Below are positions 18,989 through 27,886 of a stretch of 44,491 nucleotides of DNA, one piece after another. The notes beneath the pieces were generated by a model. The model was not told where the DNA came from. It saw nothing but the letters and a program-made list of their open reading frames with translations, and searched no databases. How positions within the stretch are numbered: position 1 is the first letter of the stretch; each line of letters opens with the position of its first letter. The DNA comes from Hyphomicrobiales bacterium (GTDB lineage: Bacteria; Pseudomonadota; Alphaproteobacteria; Rhizobiales; JAJFHB01), in assembly GCA_021775615.1 (NCBI GenBank), contig JAJFHL010000154.1, positions 1 to 44,491 on the forward strand, written 5' to 3'. The position numbers were made by a program, and so were the translations under genes.

Positions 18989-21900
18989 TCACGGTATTGT
19001 GGGTAACGCGCGATCCAGCATGGCGGACGGGATTTCCATCAGCCTGGGCCCGTCGGTCCACAACAGCAAGGCCCTGATATTGTGCGCCGGGAACAATGTC
19101 GTCAGCGCCAGGCGATAGGCGGCAAGTTGCCTGACATAGAGCGGCGCCACGCTCTCCAGCGTCTGCGCCGCCGGCCGGTTCGTCTTGTAATCGACGATGA
19201 GCACATCTTGTGCACCGACCACAAGGCGGTCGACCTGTCCCGAGATCACCACATCATCGCCGTTTGCCTGCTTTACCGGCAGGCGCCCGGCGATCGGCAC
19301 TTCCGGGCGGCTGTCCGGCCCGAAAAGGGAGGAAAAGTCCGGATGTTCGAGAACACCCATAACCGAGCCAACGATTTCGCTGCGCGCTTCCGGGCCAAGA
19401 TCGCTAGCGGCCTGTGCCAGATAGGCCTCAGCCCGTTTGCCGCGGTCTGCCGCCGACAGGTCCGGTAGGGTCTGAAGCAGCGTATGGATCAACTGGCCGC
19501 GCCTGAACCGATCTGCGGTGGACCCTTCAAGCGGCGAGAGAACCTGCTGCTCCGTGAGCATGATTGCATCGTTGCCCGTCTCATCCTGGATCAGATCCAG
19601 CCTCGACGGGGCAAGGGTTCTCTGCATCGGCGGTGGCGGTGGCGCGTCCCGCCCGGCCCACTCCGGTGGCGCTTCGGGCGTCCGCCGGATGGTTTGCGCC
19701 TTGTGGTCGGCCTCGGTTAGCGTGGCCCGGGCATCTTCCAGCCGAAGGCAGTCTCGCTCCCCGTCGCCGCCGGCCACCTGGCGCGCCAGCGGCGTCAGGG
19801 CCTCGGCAATCATGTTGTACCAGCACCCGGCGTCGCGGCCGCGCTTGGTTTCATAGCCGCAGACATAGAGCCGGTCGCAGGCGCGGGTCATGGCGACATA
19901 GAGCAGGCGGTTGTATTCCTCATGCTGTTTCTCGCGCAAATGCTCGCGTGCGGCGGCCACGGGCGCCGTTTCATAGGCCTTGGCGATGGGCCAGACCGGA
20001 ACCGGGCCGCCATCCGCGAGAGCGCCGTCCACCAGGTCCAGGATCTTTGGATCGTGCTGGCGGTTCGGCACGGTGCATGTGTCGGGCAGAAACACGATGT
20101 TGGCTTCAAGCCCCTTGGCGCCGTGAACGGTCATGACGCGCACTTCGTCGACACCGTGTTCCATATCGCGCTTGATTTGCGTGTCGGCCGCTGTCATCCA
20201 CTCGACGAACCCCTGAAGCGAGGGCACGTCGCGGCGCTCATACTGCAGGGCGAGATTGAGAAACTCGTCGATCGGGTCGTTGGCTTCGGCGCCGAGCCGC
20301 TCGATGAACCTCTTGCGCGCCTTGTCGGCCCCAAGCACCTGGGCGAAGAACTCATATGGCCGTTGCCAGTCGGCGCGGGCCCGCCACTGCGTCAGAAGGT
20401 CGAGCGCCGGTGCAAGCCTGCCGTCGCCGGCACCCTGCGACACCCTGGCCCACAAAGAGCCGGGCCGCTCGTAAGCCAGATCGAAGAGGTCACCGTCGTC
20501 AAAAGCGCTCCCGTCGGGCTTTGCCACAAGCGGGCTTTTGAGAACGGTGGCGAGGGTCAGGTCGTCCTCCGGTAGCAGGACGAAGCGGGCAAGCGCCAAA
20601 AGGTCCATCACCGCAATGTGGTCCGTCAGCACCAGCCGGTCGGCGCCGGCGACCGGCACGTTGCGGCCTTTCAGGGCCCGCACCACCGCATCGACGAACG
20701 TATTGCGGCGCCGCACCAGTATGAGAATGTCGCCGGCGCGCACCGGCCGGTTCTTGGAGGCAAGTATCTCGCCCCGGCCCAGCCACTCGGCAATCGTCCC
20801 GGCGATGACCTCCGCCAGCCGGGTGCGCGGGCTGCTGGACCTTTCCCGGTCGGGCGGCGCGTACCAGGGATCTTCGTCGCCGTCGTCGTCCAGCGGCACG
20901 ACGGTCGGCCAGATTTCGACCATGCCCGGTTGTCCGGTGCGGTTGGCCTCGTGCGGCGGCGCCAGGCCCGATTGCGTCAGCCCCTTGGCCGCTCCGGGCA
21001 ACTGGAAGACGTGATCGACGGCTGCAAGAATCATGGATGTCGAGCGGAAGGAAACCGTCAGCGGCACCGTCGCGAACGCGGCTTGTGAGCGCTCCACCTG
21101 GCGCTTGAAAAAGCGCCGCATCTCGTCGAACTTGGCCGGATCGGCGCCCTGGAAACTGAAGATCGACTGTTTCTCGTCGCCAACCGCAAAAACCGTCCGC
21201 ACCATGTCGCGGGCACCCTGGCCGGCGAAGAACTCCTCGGCCAGGTGAGAAATAATGAGCCACTGCTCGGGACTGGTGTCCTGCGCTTCGTCCACCAGAA
21301 TGTGATCGAGCCCGCCATCGAGCTTGTAGAGCACCCAGGCGGCGCTCGAGGACGTGAACAGCGCCAGGGTCTGGTTGATCAGATCGTCATAGTCGAGGAG
21401 CCCGCGATTGCGCTTTTCGGTCTCGTAGCGCGAAATGACCGCATCGGCGATGGTGACGAGCGCCTCGGTGGCGGCGCACACGACCGCTGCCTTGTAGCGC
21501 TCATCGGCCGCTTCAAAGGCCGCCTGCCGCTCATCGAGCCACCCGGCGATATCGCCGTGCTGCTTGGCGAAGCCCTTGGTCACCACATCCTTGCGCGGAG
21601 CGAGGGCTGTGGTCAGGAAAACCGCCCGCAGGGATGAGAACTTCTCGCGTGTTTCGCTGGCGTTCAAGAAGGCTTCGATGCGGGTGGCGGCCTTTTGGTC
21701 GTTGGCACCCGATTGTTTCAGCGCCGCAACCGCGGTTCTGTAGAGTGTTTCGTCCGCGGCATCGCCGAAAGCTTCGGCGGCAATGCTTTCCGCATCGTCA
21801 TCGCTCTTAAGTCCGTGCAGATCCCTTAATCGCCCGGCAACGATTTGCGGCGGCAGCGCCCCCGAAGTTTCCCGGCGTTTCGACAGGAGTTCACTCAAGA

Positions 21901-22489
21901 CACCGTCAAAATCAGCCGGCTGCAGACGCGCCACCACGCTCCGCAGGGCGGCATTGAGCGCCGAGCCGTCGGAGGCGGCGGACCCAAGCACGGCAGCGCG
22001 TGCGTCGGTGAGCAGTTGCTGCGCGCCGCGCTCTTCCAGCACTTCAAATCCCGGGCCGACATCGGCCTCGAGCGGGAACCTCTGCAGCAGACTTTCGCAA
22101 AAGGCGTGGATGGTCTGAACCTTGAGGCCGCCGGGTGTCTCAAGGGCCTGGGCAAACAGGCGGCGGGCCTGCGCCAGACGTTCCGCCTCGAACACCGCAT
22201 GTCCGGACACCGCATGGATCCGCTTGATCAGTTCTTCCTCGTCGAGCGTCACCCATTGGCCAAGCGTCGCGAAGATGCGGTTCGACATCTCCGCCGCGGC
22301 GGCGCGGGTGAAGGTGAGGCAGAGGATCTTCTGCGGGTCCGTGCCTTCCAGCAGCAGCCGGATCACCCGGTTCGCCAGCACATGGGTCTTGCCCGAACCG
22401 GCATTGGCGGACACCCAGGCGGACGCCGCCGGATCGGAGGCTTTCTGCTGGCCGCTGGTTGCCCGTTCTGCCGCGCTTGTCGACATCAT
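18989..22489 (-). CDS. addA: Double-strand break repair helicase-nuclease subunit AddA
   Basis: UvrD-like helicase and nuclease of the AddAB complex, which resects double-strand breaks for RecA-dependent repair; alphaproteobacteria use it in place of RecBCD. The 1166-aa product has Walker A SANAGSGKTHVLANRV near residue 30, motif II VDEAQDTSPEQW, motif III FAVGDEKQSIFSFQGA, and motif V MTVHGAKGLEA. The C-terminal RecB-type nuclease signature is VLIVDYKTNRP. The ATG at 22489 overlaps the addB stop by 4 bp, so translation is coupled. Trp and Arg residues of the QADxR region (VPLTVSFRST) are also present. Confidence 0.96.
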   Translation of the reverse strand: MMSTSAAERATSGQQKASDPAASAWVSANAGSGKTHVLANRVIRLLLEGTDPQKILCLTFTRAAAAEMSNRIFATLGQWVTLDEEELIKRIHAVSGHAVFEAERLAQARRLFAQALETPGGLKVQTIHAFCESLLQRFPLEADVGPGFEVLEERGAQQLLTDARAAVLGSAASDGSALNAALRSVVARLQPADFDGVLSELLSKRRETSGALPPQIVAGRLRDLHGLKSDDDAESIAAEAFGDAADETLYRTAVAALKQSGANDQKAATRIEAFLNASETREKFSSLRAVFLTTALAPRKDVVTKGFAKQHGDIAGWLDERQAAFEAADERYKAAVVCAATEALVTIADAVISRYETEKRNRGLLDYDDLINQTLALFTSSSAAWVLYKLDGGLDHILVDEAQDTSPEQWLIISHLAEEFFAGQGARDMVRTVFAVGDEKQSIFSFQGADPAKFDEMRRFFKRQVERSQAAFATVPLTVSFRSTSMILAAVDHVFQLPGAAKGLTQSGLAPPHEANRTGQPGMVEIWPTVVPLDDDGDEDPWYAPPDRERSSSPRTRLAEVIAGTIAEWLGRGEILASKNRPVRAGDILILVRRRNTFVDAVVRALKGRNVPVAGADRLVLTDHIAVMDLLALARFVLLPEDDLTLATVLKSPLVAKPDGSAFDDGDLFDLAYERPGSLWARVSQGAGDGRLAPALDLLTQWRARADWQRPYEFFAQVLGADKARKRFIERLGAEANDPIDEFLNLALQYERRDVPSLQGFVEWMTAADTQIKRDMEHGVDEVRVMTVHGAKGLEANIVFLPDTCTVPNRQHDPKILDLVDGALADGGPVPVWPIAKAYETAPVAAAREHLREKQHEEYNRLLYVAMTRACDRLYVCGYETKRGRDAGCWYNMIAEALTPLARQVAGGDGERDCLRLEDARATLTEADHKAQTIRRTPEAPPEWAGRDAPPPPPMQRTLAPSRLDLIQDETGNDAIMLTEQQVLSPLEGSTADRFRRGQLIHTLLQTLPDLSAADRGKRAEAYLAQAASDLGPEARSEIVGSVMGVLEHPDFSSLFGPDSRPEVPIAGRLPVKQANGDDVVISGQVDRLVVGAQDVLIVDYKTNRPAAQTLESVAPLYVRQLAAYRLALTTLFPAHNIRALLLWTDGPRLMEIPSAMLDRALPTIP

Positions 22490-25400
22490 TCTTCACCCGC
22501 CTGCCGCGCCCATTCCATGTGCCGGGCAAGATGGTCGTAGTCGTGGCGGTGGCGTTCGGATTCCACCGCGACGCGGGGCAGATAGGGTGTGTCTTCGCGG
22601 GCGAACGCAGCAATGCGCCGTTTGAGGCCGGCAAGCGCGTCGAGCGCCAGTTGTTCCGGCGCGGCGGCCTTGACCTGCCGGCGCTCGCCGGGCGGTTCGC
22701 CGCCGGACAGTCTGATATATTCGAGACCGGCAATGCCGCGTGCGGCGCACCCCTTGAAGCCCCCTTCCATGGCGATTGCGGCCTCCAGCGACAGCTGCGG
22801 ACTGAGCCCCGCGGCCACCTGCTTGTCGCTCGGCGGAAGGCCGGTCTTGTAGTCGATCATCACCGCCTCGCCGCTCGCAAGCAGGTCGATCCTGTCGGCC
22901 CGTGCCCGCAGTTCGAACGGGAGACCCGCCACATCGAACGAGATGCGTCCGGAAATCTCGGCAAAACGGTCCAGAATGCCGTCTCTTGCCAGAACGTCCT
23001 GCTCCACCAGCCAGCGGGCAATGCGCTCGAAGCGCGGCCACCAGAACGCCGCGACATCGGGATAATCGATGTATTCCTGGAACACCTCCCTGCCGATGTC
23101 GAAAAGACCTTCTTCGGTCACGTCTCCGCCGCGATGAACCGCCTTGTGCAGGATCTGGTGAATGACAGTACCCCTGTCGGCCGCCGACGGATCGCCGGCA
23201 AGCGGTGCAAGGGGCTGAAGCTCGAGGATCGCCCGGGCAAAAATCGCATATGGATCACGGATCCATCTCTCCACCTCAGTGACGCTCATGCGGTCCGGCC
23301 GTGCGTCAAGCCGTGGCTTCGGCTTCGGCATCTCCACGGGCCGGTAGGTCTCCGCATGATCCATGCCAAGGGCCCAGGACACCCAGCGCCCGTCTTCGAT
23401 AGCGGCTCCCTCCTTGAGGCCTTTCAGCAGTGCGTCGAGCCGCAGCAGCCAGCGCGATGGCACGGTTGGCGTTCCGTCGACCTTCTCTGCATGTGTCAGG
23501 TAAACTTCGCGCGCGTTGGCGGCCTGAACGAAGTCATGTGCCGTCAGCCCGATGCGCCGCTCCGGCGGTTCCAGGTTGAGGCCGACCCGCATTGGCCGGT
23601 TGAGCCATGGATCGGTGATCGCATGCGGCGGCCACACCCCTTCGGTCAGGCCGCCCAGAACGACCAGGTCTGTCTGCATCAGTCTTGCTTCCAGCAGACC
23701 CCAGATATGCAGGCGCGGATGCGTGCCGAACCGCGGGCGGACCACGTGGCCGCTCATCAGGGTATGGACAAACGGGGCATAGTCGGCGGCGCTCAGTCGG
23801 GGCAGGAGGGCGTCGGCCTCCAGAAGCGATGCGAGGAAACCGGCCAGCGCTTCCCCGGCGTCGCCCTGCCACAACGCAGATGCGTCGTCGGCGCCGCCCG
23901 TGGCACGGCAGGCGGCCTCGGCGCAGGCGATGTGGGCCCGCACCATCTCGCCCGCCGAAACCGGGACGTCACTTCGATACAAGCTGCAAAGCGGCTCCAG
24001 CAGATCTGCCAGTTCGCTCAGAAAATCCGTCAAGTCCGACCAGTCCTCAGGGGTCACCTGTTTCAGGTTGCGGTGCAGATGCGGCGCCTTGGCCGTGTGC
24101 GCGTCCCGGCACCGCTGGACCGCCCGCCTCACGCCGTCGAGCCCGTCCCTCGGGGCCAGTCCCCTGAGCGCAGATACCTCCAGAAGCCCGGCCAGCCGGC
24201 GAATGTCCTGGCGCTCGCGGCCGAACGCCCCAAGCGGATGTTTGAGAAGGCCAAGCAGGGGGACGGCGGCAAACCCGCTCGCCACGGTCTCCGCCAGGAG
24301 CAGCACAAATGTGCCGTGTGCGCTGCCGGCCAGCGGCTCACCGGCGGAATCATCGACCGCGATGTTCCATCGGGCAAGCTCTGACGAAACCCGCCTGGCG
24401 AGGCGACGGTCCGGAGTGACCAGGGCGGCGCTACGCTCGCCACCTTCCAGCGTCTCCCGCATGATCAGCGCAATCGCGAGCGCCTCGTCCCTCTGGGTCG
24501 GTGCGGTCACCCGCCTGAGGCCCTCCAGCGCTCCATCTTCATGCGCCGCATCCAGTTCGCAAACCGCCGTGCTCCACCATTCCGTTGCGTCCGCCGGCCG
24601 CATGACCTCGTTCAGCAGTTTGGTTCGTGCCGCCCGGCCTCGTGGCGGTTCTCCGTCCGACAACACGCGCACATCGCCTCGCGAAATGCCGATCCGGTCG
24701 AGGAGCTGCTTGAGGCCGTATTGCGGGTGCTCAGGCCCCATCTGGTTCCAGGCCGCATCTTCCAGATGCGTGTCGAGGCCGGGAAGCACAAGTGCCCCGT
24801 TCGGCAGGCCGGCGACCACGCCCAACAGATTGGCGGTTGCCGGAATACTTCCCGTCGAGCCTGCCGCGATCACCGGCCGCCCGCCGGGTTCTTTCTGCAA
24901 CCGCGCCGCCTCGGCTTCGAGCAGCAGATTGCGGCGGGCCATGGGATTGATGACGCCGCGTATCTCGAGAAGCTCCGGCAAGGTGGTGCGCAGCAGATCG
25001 AGAAACGACAGGGCGTCCTCCCAATGGCTGGAGAGCTCCTTCTCGACCAGATCCGTCAGATCGTTCCAGTCCGCCTGTTCGGTGTCGAACATGTCGATCA
25101 TGCGGCCGAGATCGCCAGCCAGCACTGCCGCCTGCGCCGGCGTGTGGACAGATGGCTTGGCCTTGTTGGCGTCGTCGCGGACCCAGGCGAGAATGAGCCG
25201 GGTCAGAATGAGGCGGCGGTCGAGTTGCGAGATTGCCGGCTTCGCGTCGAGCATGTCGGGCCCCATGGCGCCATCCGCTACGGACCCAAGCAGCAGTTCG
25301 TCTTCGTCGACATCTCCGAGCGGCGTCATGCGCGGCAGCAGTTGCACGCCGTCGGAGACCGCCAGAAACGTGTCGGCAAGTGCCCGAACCGCGCGCCGCG

Positions 25401-25560
25401 TCGGCAGCAGGATCCGGTAATCGCTGAGGTCTATGGGGTCGGGGGCAGCGGTTCCGTCCCGCGGCAGGACCCCGCGCATGATCGCGGTTGCGAGCGAGGT
25501 GAGGAACGGTTCGCCTGCCGGAATGGAGAAGACATTTGGTGCGCCTCCGGTGGGTGTCAT
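22486..25560 (-). CDS. addB: Double-strand break repair protein AddB
   Basis: Partner of AddA, a helicase-like scaffold with a C-terminal nuclease that processes the other strand. The 1024-aa product has the nuclease motif AVMIDYKTGLP near the C-terminus, preceded by RARADRIDLL and followed by PQLSLEAAIA. A motif resembling Walker A is not evident in the N-terminal part, as is usual for the alphaproteobacterial branch. The start at 25560 (MTPTGGAPNVFSI) overlaps the preceding nucleotidyltransferase stop by 4 bp; an in-frame ATG at 25626 lies well inside that gene and is rejected. Confidence 0.94.
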   Translation of the reverse strand: MTPTGGAPNVFSIPAGEPFLTSLATAIMRGVLPRDGTAAPDPIDLSDYRILLPTRRAVRALADTFLAVSDGVQLLPRMTPLGDVDEDELLLGSVADGAMGPDMLDAKPAISQLDRRLILTRLILAWVRDDANKAKPSVHTPAQAAVLAGDLGRMIDMFDTEQADWNDLTDLVEKELSSHWEDALSFLDLLRTTLPELLEIRGVINPMARRNLLLEAEAARLQKEPGGRPVIAAGSTGSIPATANLLGVVAGLPNGALVLPGLDTHLEDAAWNQMGPEHPQYGLKQLLDRIGISRGDVRVLSDGEPPRGRAARTKLLNEVMRPADATEWWSTAVCELDAAHEDGALEGLRRVTAPTQRDEALAIALIMRETLEGGERSAALVTPDRRLARRVSSELARWNIAVDDSAGEPLAGSAHGTFVLLLAETVASGFAAVPLLGLLKHPLGAFGRERQDIRRLAGLLEVSALRGLAPRDGLDGVRRAVQRCRDAHTAKAPHLHRNLKQVTPEDWSDLTDFLSELADLLEPLCSLYRSDVPVSAGEMVRAHIACAEAACRATGGADDASALWQGDAGEALAGFLASLLEADALLPRLSAADYAPFVHTLMSGHVVRPRFGTHPRLHIWGLLEARLMQTDLVVLGGLTEGVWPPHAITDPWLNRPMRVGLNLEPPERRIGLTAHDFVQAANAREVYLTHAEKVDGTPTVPSRWLLRLDALLKGLKEGAAIEDGRWVSWALGMDHAETYRPVEMPKPKPRLDARPDRMSVTEVERWIRDPYAIFARAILELQPLAPLAGDPSAADRGTVIHQILHKAVHRGGDVTEEGLFDIGREVFQEYIDYPDVAAFWWPRFERIARWLVEQDVLARDGILDRFAEISGRISFDVAGLPFELRARADRIDLLASGEAVMIDYKTGLPPSDKQVAAGLSPQLSLEAAIAMEGGFKGCAARGIAGLEYIRLSGGEPPGERRQVKAAAPEQLALDALAGLKRRIAAFAREDTPYLPRVAVESERHRHDYDHLARHMEWARQAGEE

Positions 25561-26291
25561 GCGCCTAGCTGTATCAGCCGCGCTTCCGCCTCCGCAAGGG
25601 CTTCGGGCGTTCCGACATGCATCCACAGTCCGTCCATCGGAAGCCCGTAGAGCCGGCCTTCGGCAATCAGAGTGTCCCAGATGAGGTTCATGGAGAACGG
25701 CTCCGGGCGGGCATTTGCGAAGACGCGAGGGTGCACCAGATAGGCGCCGGTGTTCACAAAGGGCGCGCTGGCCCCGGAGCGCCGTGCAAGCCTGCCGTCG
25801 TCGGCGCGCTCGAAATCGCCGGCGCCGTCAAAGCCAAGCGAGCCCTGCGTTGGGGCAAGCGCCAGGAGGCAGTCCATTCGCGAAGCCTCCCAGGCACCGC
25901 GAAGCTGGTCGAGCAGCGGCACGCGGGGCTCATGCCACAGACTGTCGCAATTGAGGACAAAGAACGCATCGCTCCCAAGTTCGGGGAGAGCTTTGGTGAT
26001 CCCGCCGCCGGTGTCGAGAAGATGGTCGCGTTCATCCGAAACGAACACGTCCGGGCCGGAATGGCCTTCCAGGTGTGTTTCGATGAGATCGGCCAGATAG
26101 TGCACATTGACCACCACCTTTTCGACACCGGCCGCCCTGAGCCGGGCGAGCCCGTGGTCGAGCAGCGTCCGTCCGGCCAGTTCGACGAGAGGTTTGGGTC
26201 GATGGTCGGTGAGGGGGCGCATGCGGGTGCCAAGGCCCGCCGCCATGATCATCGCGGTTCTGATGCTCGGGAGGTTCGGTTTGGAGGTCAT
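25557..26291 (-). CDS. murU: Sugar-phosphate nucleotidyltransferase, MurU-like
   Basis: A 244-aa nucleotidyltransferase of the type that makes UDP-MurNAc from MurNAc-1-phosphate and UTP. The signature MIMAAGLGTRMRPLT near the start is the nucleotide-binding loop, followed by the lysine of RPKPLVELAGR. The VLNCDSLW segment holds a metal-binding aspartate, and MHVGTPEAL is the C-terminal sugar-side motif. It directly follows a gene whose C-terminal half looks like AmgK, the anomeric kinase that makes MurNAc-1-phosphate, with a gap of 12 bp. That pairing matches the cell-wall recycling route described in Pseudomonas, which supports MurU over glucose-1-phosphate enzymes. The stop overlaps the addB start. 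Confidence 0.82.
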   Translation of the reverse strand: MTSKPNLPSIRTAMIMAAGLGTRMRPLTDHRPKPLVELAGRTLLDHGLARLRAAGVEKVVVNVHYLADLIETHLEGHSGPDVFVSDERDHLLDTGGGITKALPELGSDAFFVLNCDSLWHEPRVPLLDQLRGAWEASRMDCLLALAPTQGSLGFDGAGDFERADDGRLARRSGASAPFVNTGAYLVHPRVFANARPEPFSMNLIWDTLIAEGRLYGLPMDGLWMHVGTPEALAEAEARLIQLGA

Positions 26292-26303
26292 GGCGCGATC
26301 GCC

Positions 26304-27848
26304 TCAGGCCGGTTCCCGGGCGCCCGGATCCCTGAGATCCGCCGGCAGGTAGGCATCGTACCACGCCTTCAATTCGGCCAGTGCCGGGTGCGCCAGGTTG
26401 CGCTCGAGATAGTCCGACACCCGGGGGATGTGGCGCAGGTACCCGGGTTTGCCGTCGCGCCGGTTTAGGCGGGTGAAAATACCCAGGATTTTGGTGCAGC
26501 GCTGTGCCCCCAGCGTCGCGTATGCGGCCGCAAACCGCTCCGCATCGAAGCTTGCGTCGGCGCTGCGCCGGGCATCCAGGTAGCGCTCGAAATAGCGGTC
26601 TTCGCGCGCCCGCGATACGTCGATCCGCGCGTCCTGCAGCAGCGAGGCCAGATCAAAGGCCGCATGCCCCACGACCGCGTCCTGGTAGTCGATCAGCCCA
26701 AGACGCCGCATACCTTCGCATTCGGGACGCCAGATCAGGTTCGGCGAATGGTAGTCGCGCAGAACCCAGACCGGCTCCGCCATATCGAGCTCTTTGAAGA
26801 GCCTGTCCCAGATCGCCGTGAAGTCGCGGAGTATCTCTGCAGTCACCGGGTCGGTCCGGTGCTCGGGCCAGAACCAGTCGAGCAGCAGCGCGACCTCAAT
26901 CTGCATGGCACCGGGATCGAAATCATGAATGGTGTGCCGGGCGCCGTCGGGCAGGGGGAGCTCTCGCGGACAGTGGCTGGTGGCGATATGCACCAGTATG
27001 TCGCAGGCAACGCCGTAGGCGGTCTCGATGTCGCGCCCCTGCGGGTCCAGCGTGCCGAACACCGCATCGCCGAAGTCCTCGATGAGCGCCAGTCCCTGAT
27101 CAAGATCGCAGGCGAGGACTTCCGGCGCCGCCAGCCCAAGGCCACACAGTCCGTCAGTCATGGCAACGACGGCCCGAATATCCTCGGCCAGATGGACCAG
27201 CGCGCTATAGGCCTTGCCGCCGCGAACCGGTACCCCGTCCGGCCGCGCCGGCATGTCCATCAGGATCGCGCGTGCGCCGTCGCTGCGCACCAGCCGCTCG
27301 TAGCGCCGGGCCGACGCATCGCCCTGAAGATGCCGCCGCTCGGCGCCGCACCACGGTCCCGCGGCAACGAACCCGTCGATCGCACCCATGCGGTCGAGGC
27401 GCTCGGCCCATGCGCCATGGCCCGTCAGAACCGCACGCCGGCCACTTTCTTCGTCATAGGAAAGGGCGATGTCGAGCCTGTCGCCGGGCAGGAGGTCGGC
27501 CATGCGTTCGGGCCATTCAACGAACACCGCGCCGGCCTGCACTGCCTCGTCAAAGCCGAGCTCGAAAATCTCTTCCGCGTTGACGATCCTGTAGAGATCG
27601 AAATGCGTCACCGGCACCCTGGTGAAGTCGTAGGACTGAACCAGTGTGAATGTCGGGCTCGGCACCTCGAAGGTTCCCGCCTCGGGCGCCAGTGACCGGA
27701 TCGCGGCGCGCGCCAGCGTCGTCTTGCCGGCCCCCAGATCACCGGAAAGGGCAATCACGTCTGTGGCTTTCAGAAAAAGGGCAAGCCTGGCACCGAGCTC
27801 GGCCGTGGCGTTTTCGTCTTCAAGAACCACAATCCGTTCGGCGGTCAT
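26304..27848 (-). CDS. TsaE-AmgK fusion: tRNA t6A ATPase plus aminoglycoside-phosphotransferase-like sugar kinase
   Basis: A 514-aa two-domain protein. Residues about 1-150 are TsaE, the P-loop ATPase that supports TsaD in making threonylcarbamoyl-adenosine-37 of tRNA: Walker A LSGDLGAGKTTLARA, then EVPSPTFTLVQSY and HFDLYR. Residues about 170-490 are an APH-fold kinase with the catalytic loop VLRDYHSPNLIW and the metal-binding LGLIDYQDAVVGHAAFDLAS, close to AmgK, which phosphorylates MurNAc at C1. The fused arrangement is known in alphaproteobacteria. The start at 27848 is preferred over a TTG at 27884. It is followed by murU and preceded by divL at 38 bp. Confidence 0.9.
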   Translation of the reverse strand: MTAERIVVLEDENATAELGARLALFLKATDVIALSGDLGAGKTTLARAAIRSLAPEAGTFEVPSPTFTLVQSYDFTRVPVTHFDLYRIVNAEEIFELGFDEAVQAGAVFVEWPERMADLLPGDRLDIALSYDEESGRRAVLTGHGAWAERLDRMGAIDGFVAAGPWCGAERRHLQGDASARRYERLVRSDGARAILMDMPARPDGVPVRGGKAYSALVHLAEDIRAVVAMTDGLCGLGLAAPEVLACDLDQGLALIEDFGDAVFGTLDPQGRDIETAYGVACDILVHIATSHCPRELPLPDGARHTIHDFDPGAMQIEVALLLDWFWPEHRTDPVTAEILRDFTAIWDRLFKELDMAEPVWVLRDYHSPNLIWRPECEGMRRLGLIDYQDAVVGHAAFDLASLLQDARIDVSRAREDRYFERYLDARRSADASFDAERFAAAYATLGAQRCTKILGIFTRLNRRDGKPGYLRHIPRVSDYLERNLAHPALAELKAWYDAYLPADLRDPGAREPA

Positions 27849-27886
27849 CTGAGCACCAGGCGGTTTCGAATGAACTGATCCCAAGA

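Noticed and set aside
22459-24384. 641-codon plus-strand frame opposite addB
   Set aside because: Shadow of addB; the His/Gln/Arg-rich composition and absence of motifs mark it as non-coding.
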